A program made the position numbers and the translations under genes. From Nocardioides euryhalodurans (GTDB lineage Bacteria > Actinomycetota > Actinomycetes > Propionibacteriales > Nocardioidaceae), in the NCBI RefSeq assembly GCF_004564375.1, contig NZ_CP038267.1, positions 1,118,501 to 1,182,500 on the forward strand: a stretch of 64,000 nucleotides of DNA, read 5' to 3'. The notes beneath the pieces were generated by a model. The model was given only the letters and a program-made list of their open reading frames with translations. It was not told the DNA's origin and ran no database searches. How positions within the stretch are numbered: the stretch's first letter is position 1; every line of letters starts with the position of its first letter. Shown piece by piece: positions 29,382 through 38,316 of the stretch.

Positions 29382-30025
29382 GAGTCCTTCCCCTCACTAC
29401 CGATCGGGAGCAGGTCGTGGGTGCGGACGTAGTCCGACAGCATGTCGCGCAGCTGGCGACGTCCCCGGTGGAGCCGGGACATCACCGTGCCGATCGGGGT
29501 GTCCATGATCTCGGCGATCTCCTTGTAGGCGAAACCCTCCACGTCCGCGAGGTAGACGGCGAGCCGGAACTCCTCCGGCAGCCGCTGCAGGGCGTCCTTC
29601 ACCTGGCTGTCCGGCAGCCGCTCGAGGGCCTCGGTCTCGGCGGACTTCAACCCGGAGGAGGTGTGGGACTCGGCCCGAGCCAGCTGCCAGTCCTCGACGT
29701 CCTCGGCCATGGACTGCTGCGGCTGCCGCTGCTTCTTGCGGTAGGTGTTGATGAAGGTGTTGGTGAGGATGCGGTAGAGCCACGCCTTGAGGTTGGTGCC
29801 GGGGCGGAACTGGTGGAAGGAGGAGTACGCCTTGGCGAACGTCTCCTGGACCAGGTCCTCGGCATCAGCGGGGTTGCGCGTCATCCGCATCGCGGCGGAG
29901 TAGAGCTGGTCGATGAACGGCATCGCGTCCCGCTCGAAGCGCGCTGCGCGCTGCTCCGGGGTCTCGGTCGCGACGTCGATCTCCTCGACCGCAGGGTCGA
30001 CGGTGTCGGCTGGGTGGTCAGTCAT
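29378..30025 (-). CDS. sigR: ECF sigma factor SigR/SigH (thiol-oxidative stress)
   Basis: 215 residues from the ATG at 30025, preceded by GGGGG. Region 2 ([37 protein letters not shown]) and region 4 ([20 protein letters not shown], then [20 protein letters not shown]) are typical of the RsrA-partnered ECF group. Directs transcription of thioredoxin and related genes. A SigR-type promoter lies at 30082-30107. An in-frame GTG at 30073 would add 16 residues; since the predicted transcript begins at about 30074-30076, a longer, almost leaderless isoform is possible, recalling the SigR' form of Streptomyces. Confidence 0.95.
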   Translation of the reverse strand: MTDHPADTVDPAVEEIDVATETPEQRAARFERDAMPFIDQLYSAAMRMTRNPADAEDLVQETFAKAYSSFHQFRPGTNLKAWLYRILTNTFINTYRKKQRQPQQSMAEDVEDWQLARAESHTSSGLKSAETEALERLPDSQVKDALQRLPEEFRLAVYLADVEGFAYKEIAEIMDTPIGTVMSRLHRGRRQLRDMLSDYVRTHDLLPIGSEGKDS

Positions 30026-30081
30026 CGTCCCCCAGCCTACCGGCGTGGTGTGGCGTTCCAGCGTTGCGAGCACGAGGAGAG

Positions 30082-30107
30082 AACACGCTCACCCCGCGGC
30101 TGATTCC
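30082..30107 (-). promoter_or_regulatory. SigR autoregulatory promoter
   Basis: On the minus strand, GGAAT (30107-30103), exactly 18 bp, GTT (30084-30082). A perfect SigR/SigH consensus directed at sigR-rsrA and lying over the last codons of the upstream hydrolase gene. The predicted start is about 7 bp further, close to the GTG at 30073. Confidence 0.85.
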
Positions 30108-30745
30108 CCGATGACCTCGCGGACCATCCACTCGAGCGTCGCCTCGACGACGATCCCCAGCGCCTCGTCCTGGCTGACCGGCCCGCGCTTGGGCACCGCG
30201 AAGCCGTGGTCGCCCCCGGGGACGACGCTCATGTCCACCCCCGCGAGGCCGTCGGGGAACTCGTCGGGACGGCCGAAGGTGTCGCGCTCCCCCTGGACCA
30301 CGAGGGTGGGGACGCCGGCGCCGAGCAGCTCGTCGAGACGGCTCTTCTCCGGTCTGCCCGGTGGGTGCAGCGGGAACGCCAGCGCCAGGCAGCCGGCCGC
30401 CCCCAAGCCGCTCGCACAGCGTGCCGCCGACCGGGCACCCGCGGAGCGCCCACCGACCACGAGGGGCGTCGTACGCCGCAGCCGGCCCGCGGCCGCCCGC
30501 AGCCCGTCGTCGAGCGTGGGGGGCGGGCTCGCGACCTTGCGTCCGGCCAGGACCCACGGCTGGTCGAAGAGCACGACCGTGATCCCCTGACGGGGCAGCG
30601 CGGCTGCCAGCGCCTGCAGGTCACGGCTCCCGACGCCCGCCCCGGCGCCATGGCTGAGCAGCAGCGTGGCGATGGGGCGCCGGGCCCGGTAGGTCGTCGA
30701 CCGGCCGTCCCCGTGGGGCGTCGGCACCCGCGACTCGGTGCTCAT
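30089..30745 (-). CDS. Alpha/beta hydrolase (KANL3/Tex30-like)
   Basis: 218 residues. LLLSHGAGAGVGSRDLQALA near the N-terminus, nucleophile elbow VGGRSAGARSA (Ser), VQGERDTFG (Asp region) and GGDHGFAVPKR (His) form a dienelactone-hydrolase-like triad. Substrate unknown. The start overlaps the SRAP stop as ATGA. Its 3' end carries the sigR promoter. In M. tuberculosis other genes occupy this place. Confidence 0.85.
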   Translation of the reverse strand: MSTESRVPTPHGDGRSTTYRARRPIATLLLSHGAGAGVGSRDLQALAAALPRQGITVVLFDQPWVLAGRKVASPPPTLDDGLRAAAGRLRRTTPLVVGGRSAGARSAARCASGLGAAGCLALAFPLHPPGRPEKSRLDELLGAGVPTLVVQGERDTFGRPDEFPDGLAGVDMSVVPGGDHGFAVPKRGPVSQDEALGIVVEATLEWMVREVIGESAAG

Positions 30746-31497
30746 GCCAGGGCCTCCTCGAGGGGGATCGGCTCCACCAGCTCGGGTCCGTTGTTGCGGA
30801 CGTTGCTGACCAGCGGCGCCACCGGGAACGCCTCGAGCCGCCCGGGCGCGGCCGGGACCAGCAGCGGGAGCAGGTCGTCCGTGGTCGCCGACGACGGGTC
30901 GAGCCAGGCGGCCCAGCGCTCCCGTTCGACCATCAGCGGCATCCGGTCGTGGATGTGGCCGACGGCGTCCTCCGCCTGGGTGGTGAGCACCGTGCAGGTC
31001 CAGCGGAAGCGCTCGGGGTCTTCCTCGTCACGCGTGGGGTCGCGCCAGATCTCGTAGAGGCCGGCCATCGCGAGCACCCTGCCGTCGGTGGGGCGGATGA
31101 AGAAGGGCTGCTTGCGTGGCTTGCCGGCCTTGGTCTTCTGCGACGTGGGGTACCACTCGAAGTAGCCGTCGGCGGGGAGCAGGCAGCGCCGGGCGGCGAA
31201 GGCGCGCCTGAAGGCGGGCTTCTCGGCGACGGTCTCCATCCGGGCGTTGATCATCCGGTTGCCGATGGAGGGGTCCTTGGCCCAGGACGGGACCAGGCCC
31301 CACCGCAGCGAGCGGAGCTGGCGCTGCGGCTCCTCCTCGGAGTCGCGGGAGGGCTTGCGCTCCATCACCGCGTAGACCTCCTTGGTGGGAGCCACGTTGT
31401 AGTCGGCCTCGAGGGGCTGCCGGATCCGGCTGTCGACGACCTCGAACTCCTCGACGAGGTCCTCCGGCTTGCGGCTGGAGGCGTAGCGACCACACAT
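30742..31497 (-). CDS. SRAP (SOS response-associated peptidase; HMCES/YedK)
   Basis: Cys2 (MCGRYASS) forms a stable thiazolidine crosslink with abasic sites in single-stranded DNA, shielding them. 251 residues. NVAPTKEVYAVM, GLVPSWAKDPSIGNRMINAR, the catalytic Glu in PADGYFEWYPT and late His in VGHIHDRMPLMVERE are the family motifs. ATG at 31497 is 6 bp after TAGGCT (31509-31504), supporting a leaderless start that yields the free N-terminal Cys after Met removal. Equivalent to Rv3226c next to aroA. Confidence 0.95.
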   Translation of the reverse strand: MCGRYASSRKPEDLVEEFEVVDSRIRQPLEADYNVAPTKEVYAVMERKPSRDSEEEPQRQLRSLRWGLVPSWAKDPSIGNRMINARMETVAEKPAFRRAFAARRCLLPADGYFEWYPTSQKTKAGKPRKQPFFIRPTDGRVLAMAGLYEIWRDPTRDEEDPERFRWTCTVLTTQAEDAVGHIHDRMPLMVERERWAAWLDPSSATTDDLLPLLVPAAPGRLEAFPVAPLVSNVRNNGPELVEPIPLEEALA

Positions 31498-31556
31498 GCG
31501 GCCAGCCTAGGCGGACGGGCAGCCGTCGGTCAGCGCCGATCGTGTAAGAAAGGGGC

Positions 31557-32087
31557 ATGACGATCTCGCGACTGCTCGCCCGGCCGATGCTCGCCTCGAC
31601 GTTCGTGGTCGGCGCGGTGAGCGCCCTGCGCAACGCGGAGGCCCACGCGAAGAAGGCCGCCCCGATCACCGAGAAGCTCACCCCCCTCGCCGAGCGCGCC
31701 GTGCCGCAGGCCCCGATCCCCTCCGAGCCGGTGACGCTGGTCCGGATCAACGCCGCCGTCCAGATCGGAGCCGCCCTGACGCTCGCGACCGGCCGCGCCC
31801 CCCGCCTCTCCGCGACCGTGCTCGCGGCCTCGCTGGTGCCCACCACCGCCGCCGGGCACCGGTTCTGGGAGGAGGAGGACCCCGCGCAGCGGACCAACCA
31901 GAAGATCCACTTCTTCAAGAACGTCTCGATGCTCGGCGGGCTGATGCTGGCCGCGGTCGACACCGAGGGCAAGCCGGGGGTCGCCTGGCGCGCCCGCCGG
32001 GCCGCACGCGACGCCCGTCGAGAGGCACGCCACCTCGCGGGCACCGCCCGTCGCGAGGCCAGGCTCGTCGCCGCCCAGGTCTCCTGA
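31557..32087 (+). CDS. DoxX-family membrane protein
   Basis: 176 residues. It starts [20 protein letters not shown]; hydrophobic helices at about 10-30, 60-80, 85-105 and 120-135, with [20 protein letters not shown] the DoxX C-terminal block. The last 30 residues are an Arg/Ala-rich tail ([20 protein letters not shown]) predicted as a cytosolic helix. AAAGGGG precedes the ATG. Function unknown; DoxX/SodA-complex roles are reported in mycobacteria. Confidence 0.85.
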   Translation: MTISRLLARPMLASTFVVGAVSALRNAEAHAKKAAPITEKLTPLAERAVPQAPIPSEPVTLVRINAAVQIGAALTLATGRAPRLSATVLAASLVPTTAAGHRFWEEEDPAQRTNQKIHFFKNVSMLGGLMLAAVDTEGKPGVAWRARRAARDARREARHLAGTARREARLVAAQVS

Positions 32088-32118
32088 GCACCCCGCCCGG
32101 GGCCGATACCCTCTCCGG

Positions 32119-33387
32119 GTGACCAGCACCCGGCTCGCCGACCCCTGGCCGGCTCCGCGCGCCCGCGGCCCGGTCGACGCCGTCGTCTCGCTGCCCGGAA
32201 GCAAGTCCCAGACCAACCGAGCGCTCGTCCTCGCCGCGCTGGCCGACGGGCCGTCGGTGCTGCGGCGCCCCCTGGTCTCGCGCGACACGAGCCTGATGGT
32301 CGCCGGTCTCCGCGCCCTCGGCTGCCACCTCGACACCGACCGCGGCGACTGGACCGTGACGCCCGGCCCGCTCCGGGCTCCGGCCACCGTCGACTGCGGC
32401 CTCGCCGGCACCGTGATGCGCTTCCTGCCCCCCGTCGCGGGGCTGGCGTCGGGTGCCGTCGACTTCGACGGTGACCCCCACATGCGGCTCCGCCCGGTGG
32501 GCGAGGTGCTTTCCGCCCTGCGGTCGCTCGGCGTCGAGGTCGAGGGGGACGGACTCCCCTTCACGGTCCACGGGAGCGGCTCGGTCACCGGCGGGACGGT
32601 CGTGGTCGACGCGTCCGCGTCCTCGCAGTTCGTGTCCGCGCTGCTGCTGGCGGGGGCGCGGTTCGACCACGGCGTCGACCTACGACACGACGGCAAGCCG
32701 GTTCCCTCGCTCCCCCACATCGAGATGACGGTCGCCATGCTCCGTGAGCAGGGTGTCGGGGTCGACGACTCCGACGCCGACCGCTGGGTGGTCGCACCCG
32801 GCCCGGTGCGTGCCCTCGACCGCACCATCGAGCCCGACCTGTCCAACGCCGCGCCGTTCCTCGCCCTGGCGGCCGTCACCGGTGGCAGCGTCACGGTCCG
32901 CGACTGGCCGCGGAGCACCACCCAGGCAGGCGACGCGCTGCGCGAGATCCTCGCCGCGATGGGCTGCGAGGTCGGGTTCACCGACGACGGCCTCCGGGTC
33001 GCCGGCGCGGGCATGCTGCAGGGCGTCGACCTCGACCTGCACGACGTGGGAGAGCTGACGCCTGCCGTGGCCGCCCTCTGCGCGCTGGCAGGGTCCCCCT
33101 CCCAGCTGCGCGGGATCGGTCACATCCGCGGGCACGAGACCGACCGCCTGGCCGCGCTGGCGACCGAGCTGACCCGGCTGGGCGCCGACGTCACCGAGCA
33201 CGCCGACGGCCTGTCCTTCCGCCCGGCCCCGCTCCACCAAGGCGTCTTCCGCACCTACGCCGACCACCGGATGGCCCATGCGGGCGTGATCGTCGGCGCC
33301 GCCGTCGACGGCGTGCAGGTCGAGGACGTCGCCACCACCTCGAAGACCTTCCCCGACTTCGCCGGCTTCTGGGCGGGCCTGCTGTGA
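32119..33387 (+). CDS. aroA: 3-phosphoshikimate 1-carboxyvinyltransferase (EPSP synthase)
   Basis: Sixth step of the shikimate pathway. 422 residues with the two inverse alpha/beta domains. [17 protein letters not shown] (Lys for PEP/S3P), [33 protein letters not shown], and the late [20 protein letters not shown] and YADHRMAHA are the active-site blocks. GTG start at 32119, 6 bp after TACCCT, probably leaderless. Its stop overlaps the rsgA start (GTGA). Class I-type motif GLAGTVMRF. Confidence 0.97.
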   Translation: MTSTRLADPWPAPRARGPVDAVVSLPGSKSQTNRALVLAALADGPSVLRRPLVSRDTSLMVAGLRALGCHLDTDRGDWTVTPGPLRAPATVDCGLAGTVMRFLPPVAGLASGAVDFDGDPHMRLRPVGEVLSALRSLGVEVEGDGLPFTVHGSGSVTGGTVVVDASASSQFVSALLLAGARFDHGVDLRHDGKPVPSLPHIEMTVAMLREQGVGVDDSDADRWVVAPGPVRALDRTIEPDLSNAAPFLALAAVTGGSVTVRDWPRSTTQAGDALREILAAMGCEVGFTDDGLRVAGAGMLQGVDLDLHDVGELTPAVAALCALAGSPSQLRGIGHIRGHETDRLAALATELTRLGADVTEHADGLSFRPAPLHQGVFRTYADHRMAHAGVIVGAAVDGVQVEDVATTSKTFPDFAGFWAGLL

Positions 33388-34373
33388 GCGGTCGCTACAC
33401 CGAGCACGACCACGAGCACTACGAACGGCCGCGACGCCGCACGCGGCCGCGCACCAAGGAGCGACCGACGTACGACGACGCCGTGGCCGGCACCGTCGTG
33501 ACCGTCGACCGCGGCCGCTACACGCTCCTCGTCGACGGCGTCACCGTGACCGCGATGAAGGCCCGGCCGCTGGGGCGCAAGGGCGTGGTCGTCGGCGACC
33601 GGGTGCGGGTGGTGGGCGACACCTCGGGAGCCGACGGGGCGCTGGCCCGGATCGTCGAGGTGGCCGAGCGCACCACCGTGCTGCGCCGCACGGCCGACGA
33701 CGACGACCCCGTCGAGCGGGTGATCGTCGCCAACGCCGACCAGCTGGTCGTCGTGACCGCGCTGGCCGACCCGGAACCGCGCCCGCGGCTGATCGACCGC
33801 GCGCTGGTGGCGGCGTACGACGCCGGCATGCGGCCGCTGCTCTGCCTCACCAAGGCGGACCTGGCCGACCCGGAGACGCTCCTGGTCACCTACCGCTCCC
33901 TCGGCGTGCCGTGGCTGGTGACGCAGCGGGGCGGCGACCTGGCCGAGCTGCGGGCCGCGCTGCGGGGTCGGACCAGCGTTCTCATCGGCCACAGCGGGGT
34001 CGGCAAGTCCACGCTGGTCAACGCGCTCGTCCCCGACGCCGACCGGGCCATCGGCCACGTCAACGCCGTCACCGGTCGAGGTCGGCACACCTCCACCTCC
34101 GCCTGGATGCTCGCCCTCCCCGACGACGGCGGCTGGATCGTCGACACCCCCGGCATCCGCTCCTTCGGCCTGGCCCACGTCCAGCCCGAGACGTTGATCG
34201 AGGCGTTCCCCGACCTCGACGAGATGACCGAGGACTGTCCCCGTGGCTGCACCCACGGGGCCGACGAGCCGGAGTGCGGGCTCGACGACGCGGTCGAGGA
34301 GGGACAGGCCGACCCGGTGCGGGTGGAGTCGTTCCGACGGCTGCTCGCCGCGCGCAGCGAGCCGGCGTACTAG
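33384..34373 (+). CDS. rsgA: Ribosome small subunit-dependent GTPase A
   Basis: Circularly permuted GTPase that checks 30S maturation. 329 residues: basic N-terminal tail, OB fold (about 35-95), G domain with G4 LTKADL first, G1 HSGVGKSTL and G3 DTPGIRSFG after it, then the C-terminal zinc motif [14 protein letters not shown]. Translationally coupled to aroA, as in mycobacteria (Rv3227-Rv3228). Confidence 0.96.
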   Translation: MSGRYTEHDHEHYERPRRRTRPRTKERPTYDDAVAGTVVTVDRGRYTLLVDGVTVTAMKARPLGRKGVVVGDRVRVVGDTSGADGALARIVEVAERTTVLRRTADDDDPVERVIVANADQLVVVTALADPEPRPRLIDRALVAAYDAGMRPLLCLTKADLADPETLLVTYRSLGVPWLVTQRGGDLAELRAALRGRTSVLIGHSGVGKSTLVNALVPDADRAIGHVNAVTGRGRHTSTSAWMLALPDDGGWIVDTPGIRSFGLAHVQPETLIEAFPDLDEMTEDCPRGCTHGADEPECGLDDAVEEGQADPVRVESFRRLLAARSEPAY

Positions 34374-34380
34374 GCCGGGC

Positions 34381-34833
34381 CTAGAACTGGTCGCTGACCC
34401 GGTCCCAGAGCGACCGCATGCCGTCGTCGCCGCTGAGCACCGTCAGCACCAGCACCACGACCGCGAAGCCGGTGAGCAGCAGCGGGAGCGCCACGCGGAG
34501 CGCGCCGGTGCGCGGGTTGAGCAGACCGGTCAGCACGCCCACCACGAAGTAGCCGGCCGCCGGCAGGACCAGCCGGTCGGCGTACGCCAGGTGCGGCGAG
34601 ACCGAGGGATCAGCCAGCAGCCCGGGGTCGGCCTCGACCATGCGGTGACCGCTGAGCTCGGCCAGCAGCACCGCCCCGAAGGCGAGCACCGCGCCGACCA
34701 TCATCGGTCGCCGCCACCAGTCACGCTGCTCGACGCGGACGGCGTACGCGATGGCGCTGAGCGGTCCCAGCACGCCGAGCGCGACCGTGGCGTACGCCGC
34801 GAGGACGTGCCACTCGACGCCGCCGGTCTCCAT
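34381..34833 (-). CDS. DUF2231-like membrane protein
   Basis: 150 residues with four membrane helices (YATVALGVLGPLSAIAYAV; PMMVGAVLAFGAVLLAEL; LVLPAAGYFVVGVLTGLL; LPLLLTGFAVVVLVLTVL). EWHVLAAYATVALGVLGP matches the N-terminal half of its neighbour at 34888-35340, so the two are tandem paralogues. It lacks the HPLVVH motif of that neighbour. ATG is 7 bp after TACCTT (34846-34841 minus): likely leaderless. Function unknown. Confidence 0.75.
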   Translation of the reverse strand: METGGVEWHVLAAYATVALGVLGPLSAIAYAVRVEQRDWWRRPMMVGAVLAFGAVLLAELSGHRMVEADPGLLADPSVSPHLAYADRLVLPAAGYFVVGVLTGLLNPRTGALRVALPLLLTGFAVVVLVLTVLSGDDGMRSLWDRVSDQF

Positions 34834-34887
34834 GCGAAAGAAGGTAGCGCCAGCAGACGCCCGCCGACCCGGGTTCGGCGAATCCCG

Positions 34888-35340
34888 TCAGCCGCGGGCG
34901 AGGACGGCCTCCCACACGGCGCGGGCACCGGCGTCACCGGTCCGGACCACCTGCACCAGGACGGCTGCCGCGCCCAGCCCCAGCACCACCCGGACGACGG
35001 TGCCGAGCGCGCCCGCCCGGGCGTGGAGCCAACCTGCGACGACCGCGACCACGCCGAACCCCAGCGTCAGCCACAGGAGCAGCTCGGCGCGCTCCTCGTG
35101 AGTCTGCACCAGCGGCTTCTGGCCGAGCTCGGGTCGGCTCTCGAGGAAGCTGTTGCCGGTCAGGTAGGCGGCGACGACCGATCCCGTGGCGACCAGGGCC
35201 AGCACCAGCATCGGCCAGCGGAGCCGGTCGCGCCACCGCGAGAGCACCGCGTAGAGCAACGCCGTGAGGGCGCCGAGCGGACCGAACACGACGGCGGCGT
35301 GCACCACGAGCGGATGGAGCGGCAGCCCGCTGATCTCCAT
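34888..35340 (-). CDS. DUF2231 membrane protein
   Basis: 150 residues, same length as the downstream paralogue. The N-terminal LPLHPLVVHAAVVFGPLGAL contains the HPxxVH motif typical of DUF2231, which may ligate heme or metal. Four membrane helices follow. ATG at 35340 is 7 bp after TACCGT (35353-35348 minus), so probably leaderless. Function unknown. Confidence 0.85.
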   Translation of the reverse strand: MEISGLPLHPLVVHAAVVFGPLGALTALLYAVLSRWRDRLRWPMLVLALVATGSVVAAYLTGNSFLESRPELGQKPLVQTHEERAELLLWLTLGFGVVAVVAGWLHARAGALGTVVRVVLGLGAAAVLVQVVRTGDAGARAVWEAVLARG

Positions 35341-35382
35341 GGGTACGACGGTAGCGGCACGACTGCCCATAGTGTGAGCGTC

Positions 35383-36252
35383 GTGCCCGACTACACCGAT
35401 GACCTCCGGCTGGCCCACGTGCTCGCCGACGACGCCGACTCGCTCACCACCGGACGCTTCAAGGCGCTCGACCTCCACGTGATGAGCAAGCCGGACCTGA
35501 CGCCGGTCACGGACGCCGACGAGGCGGTCGAGGAGAGCATCCGCCGCACGCTCTCCCGGGTGCGCTCCCGGGACGCGGTGCTGGGCGAGGAGGGCGGCTC
35601 CTCGGGCCACAGCCAGCGGCGGTGGGTGATCGACCCGATCGACGGCACCAAGAACTTCGTCCGCGGCGTCCCGGTCTGGGCGACGCTCATCGCGCTCGTC
35701 ATCGACGACGAGCCGGTGCTCGGCGTCGTGTCGGCACCGCAGCTGCAGCGCCGCTGGTGGGCCTCGGTCGGCAACGGCGCCTGGACCGGCCGGTCGCTGC
35801 TCAAGGCGACCCGCTGCCAGGTCTCCGACGTACGCCGGCTCGAGGACGCCTCGCTCTCCTACTCGTCGATGTCGGGCTGGGACGAGCGCGGGCGGCTCGA
35901 CGACTTCCTCTCGCTCTCCCGGCGCTGCTGGCGCACCAGGGCCTACGGCGACTTCTGGTCCTACATGCTGCTCGCCGAGGGCGCGGTCGACCTCGCCGCG
36001 GAGCCGGACCTCGAGCTCTACGACATGGCTGCGCTCGACGTCGTGGTCCGCGAGGCCGGCGGCCGGTTCTCGTCCCTGGACGGCACCGACGGCCCGTTCG
36101 GGGGCAACGCGCTGGCCTCCAACGGCCATCTCCACGAGGCCGCACTGGCGTTCCTGGGCTCGCTGCCCGACGACGAGTCGGACCCCGACGTACGCCCGCG
36201 AGGGCACGGATCGGTCTCCGAGCTGCGGGACCGCAGACCACGCGAGGAGTGA
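35383..36252 (+). CDS. hisN: Histidinol-phosphatase, inositol monophosphatase family
   Basis: Dephosphorylates histidinol phosphate in histidine synthesis; Mg-dependent. 289 residues. The metal-site motifs are present: LGEEGG, WVIDPIDGTKNFVRGVPVWA and YDMAALDVVVREAGG. KPDLTPVTDADEAVEESIRR and the closing region closely follow mycobacterial HisN rather than SuhB. GTG at 35383 is 7 bp after TAGTGT (35370-35375), fitting a leaderless start; GTG at 35374 is the alternative. The C-terminal 25 residues (Arg/Asp-rich) exceed the usual domain. Confidence 0.92.
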   Translation: MPDYTDDLRLAHVLADDADSLTTGRFKALDLHVMSKPDLTPVTDADEAVEESIRRTLSRVRSRDAVLGEEGGSSGHSQRRWVIDPIDGTKNFVRGVPVWATLIALVIDDEPVLGVVSAPQLQRRWWASVGNGAWTGRSLLKATRCQVSDVRRLEDASLSYSSMSGWDERGRLDDFLSLSRRCWRTRAYGDFWSYMLLAEGAVDLAAEPDLELYDMAALDVVVREAGGRFSSLDGTDGPFGGNALASNGHLHEAALAFLGSLPDDESDPDVRPRGHGSVSELRDRRPREE

Positions 36253-36342
36253 CCACGTCTCACCGTGTGGCGGACCTGTTCAGGGGGGCTGACCGGGGCT
36301 AGCGTGGGTCCCCGACGGGGCCCGACAGAGCTGGAGGTCACC

Positions 36343-36774
36343 ATGCGCATCGGCGATGTGCTCGGAGCAAAGCCGAGCCAGGACGTCGTCACGATCACGC
36401 CTGACGCGGGGGTGCGTGACCTGCTCGCGCTCCTCGCCGAGCACAACGTGGGAGCGCTCATCGTGAGCTCCGACGGCACCTCGGTCGACGGAATCGTCAG
36501 CGAGCGCGACGTGGTCCGCCACCTGCACCACGACGGCACGGTCGTCAACAACACCGTGGGCGCGATCATGACGGCGGACGTCGAGACCTGCGACCGCACC
36601 ACGCTGCTCGACGACCTGATGAAGATCATGACCGACCGCCGGATCCGCCACGTCCCCGTCGTCGACGAGGGGCGCCTGGTCGGCATCGTCTCGATCGGCG
36701 ACGTCGTCAAGCACCGGATCGACCAGCTGCAGTTCGAGCGCGACCAGCTCGACCACTACGTCCACCAGTCCTGA
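36343..36774 (+). CDS. Tandem CBS-domain protein
   Basis: 143 residues made of two CBS motifs only: DVVTITPDAGVRDLLALLAE with GIVSERDVVRHL, and MTADVETCDRTTLLDDLMKI with HVPVVDEGRLVGIVSIGDVV. Such stand-alone pairs bind adenine nucleotides. GGAGG lies 6 bp upstream of the ATG. Similar in size to the hypoxia protein Hrp1, but the sequence is the generic type and no DosR-like box precedes it. Confidence 0.92.
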   Translation: MRIGDVLGAKPSQDVVTITPDAGVRDLLALLAEHNVGALIVSSDGTSVDGIVSERDVVRHLHHDGTVVNNTVGAIMTADVETCDRTTLLDDLMKIMTDRRIRHVPVVDEGRLVGIVSIGDVVKHRIDQLQFERDQLDHYVHQS

Positions 36775-36807
36775 GCCCGCCCGCGGTCGACCGGTGGGGC
36801 GGCCGCG

Positions 36808-37560
36808 GTGACGGTGTGGCTGGAGGCGGGACTGTGGGGCCTGCTGGCCGGCGGCACCCTCGTCGTCGGCGCCGCCATCGCGTGGCTGGTCGACCTGCCG
36901 CGGCTCGCCGTCGCCTCGGTGATGGCCTTCGGCGCGGGCGTGCTGATCTCGGCGCTGGCCTTCGACCTGGTCGACGAGGCCGAGCAGACCGGCGGGCTCG
37001 CACCCACGGTCGCCGGGTTCCTGGCCGGCGCCACGACGTACGTCGCCGCGAACCTGGTCCTCGACCGGCTCGGCGCGCGGCACCGCAAGCGCTCGGGCGA
37101 CCAGCAGGCCCGCGAGGCGGAGCAGCCGGGCAGCGGAGCGGCGATCGCCGTCGGCGCCCTGCTCGACGGCGTCCCCGAGTCGGTGGTGCTCGGGATGTCG
37201 CTGCTCGGGGGCGGCGGCGTCGGCGTGCCCGTGCTCGCCGCCATCGCGATCTCCAACCTGCCCGAGGGCCTCTCGAGCGCCTCCGGGATGAAGCGGGGCG
37301 GTCGCAGCGCGGCGTACGTCTTCGGCGTCTGGGGCGGCATCGCGCTCGCCAGCGGGCTGGCGGCGATGCTCGGCGCCCTGCTGCTGGCCGACACCGGACC
37401 GGGGACGATCGCGGCCATCAACGCCGTGGCCGCCGGCGCGATCCTCGCGATGGTCGCCGACACGATGATCCCGGAGGCGTTCGAGCGCACCCACGTCTAT
37501 GCCGGGCTGCTGGCCACCGTGGGCTTCGCGCTGGCGTTCACCATCTCCCGGTGGGGCTGA
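36808..37560 (+). CDS. ZIP-family metal transporter
   Basis: 250 residues, about eight membrane helices. The ZIP signature helices are GALLDGVPESVVLGMSLL and AIAISNLPEGLSSASGMKRG with the N/D-x-x-E-G metal-site residues; here the first has DGVPES in place of HNxPEG. A short His/Arg loop (RHRKRSGDQQ) lies between helices 3 and 4. GTG start. Likely imports Zn or another divalent metal, or acts as a permease of unknown cargo. Confidence 0.85.
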   Translation: MTVWLEAGLWGLLAGGTLVVGAAIAWLVDLPRLAVASVMAFGAGVLISALAFDLVDEAEQTGGLAPTVAGFLAGATTYVAANLVLDRLGARHRKRSGDQQAREAEQPGSGAAIAVGALLDGVPESVVLGMSLLGGGGVGVPVLAAIAISNLPEGLSSASGMKRGGRSAAYVFGVWGGIALASGLAAMLGALLLADTGPGTIAAINAVAAGAILAMVADTMIPEAFERTHVYAGLLATVGFALAFTISRWG

Positions 37561-37604
37561 ACCTGGATCCCGACCGGGCCCGCCGATGGCCTAGCGTGGT
37601 CGGC

Positions 37605-37973
37605 ATGGAGAAGCCTGAGATCGAGTTCTTCGACCCCGAGCCGCCGGCCGAGCTGGTCGTCACCGACATCACCGAGGGTGACGGCGCCGAGGCGACGTCC
37701 GGGTCGACCGTGTCCGTCCACTACGTCGGGGTGGCCCACTCGACCGGCGAGGAGTTCGACGCGTCCTACAACCGCGGCACCCCGCTGCAGTTCCGCGTCG
37801 GCATCGGCCAGGTCATCTCTGGCTGGGACCAGGGCGTGCAGGGCATGAAGGTCGGCGGCCGACGCCAGCTCGTCATCCCGCCCCACCTCGGCTACGGCGA
37901 CCGTGGCGCCGGCGGCGTCATCAAGCCCGGCGAGACCCTGATCTTCGTGGTGGACCTGCTCGAGGTCCGCTGA
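37605..37973 (+). CDS. FKBP-type peptidyl-prolyl isomerase
   Basis: 122 residues, single cytosolic FKBP domain: VSVHYVGVAHSTGEEFDASY, VGIGQVISGWDQGVQGMKVG, GRRQLVIPPHLGYGDRG, then ETLIFVVDLLEV. All pocket positions (Tyr, Asp, Phe, Val-Ile, Trp, Tyr) are present. ATG is 7 bp after TAGCGT (37592-37597): likely leaderless. Confidence 0.95.
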   Translation: MEKPEIEFFDPEPPAELVVTDITEGDGAEATSGSTVSVHYVGVAHSTGEEFDASYNRGTPLQFRVGIGQVISGWDQGVQGMKVGGRRQLVIPPHLGYGDRGAGGVIKPGETLIFVVDLLEVR

Positions 37974-38000
37974 CCCGGCGCGGGTCGGCCGCGTGAGCGA

Positions 38001-38063
38001 GATAGCGCGTCACGGATCGGTCCCCGTCCGCACTGAATGACGACCGATCTGTGACGCACTATC
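38001..38063. repeat. Long inverted repeat between convergent genes
   Basis: A 21-bp left arm (38001-38021, beginning GATAGCGCGTCACGG) pairs with 38043-38063 with two mismatches across a 21-nt loop. It sits between the FKBP stop and the S4-protein stop. Either a bidirectional terminator or a copy of a dispersed palindromic element. Confidence 0.7.
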
Positions 38064-38075
38064 GGGACGACCCCC

Positions 38076-38315
38076 TCACCAGGGCAGGTCGTCGCCCACC
38101 GACTCGTCGGCCACCCGCGCTGCGAGGCCGCCCAGCTCGACCACGTCCCCGAGCACGAGCTGGCGGCCCCGGCGGGTCTCCACCTCGCCGTTGACCAGCA
38201 CCTGGCCGGCCTGGATCACGGGCTTGGCCTCGGCGCCACTCTCGACGAGGTTGGCGAGCTTGAGGAACTGGCCGAGCCGGATCGACTCGTCCCTGATCGG
38301 TACGTCGACCGTCAC
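38076..38315 (-). CDS. S4-domain RNA-binding protein (YbcJ-like)
   Basis: 79 residues consisting of one S4 fold: RLGQFLKLANLVESGAEAKP, then VIQAGQVLVNGEVETRRGRQ and LVLGDVVELGG. Binds structured RNA in relatives; role unknown. GTG start at 38315; 1 bp separates it from the DUF445 stop, so the two are an operon. Confidence 0.92.
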   Translation of the reverse strand: MTVDVPIRDESIRLGQFLKLANLVESGAEAKPVIQAGQVLVNGEVETRRGRQLVLGDVVELGGLAARVADESVGDDLPW

Positions 38316-38316
38316 G

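Noticed and set aside
36285..36342. GC-rich palindromic bases before the CBS gene as a DosR-like box
   Set aside because: They do not fit the 14-bp pattern found in the 54-64 kb island.
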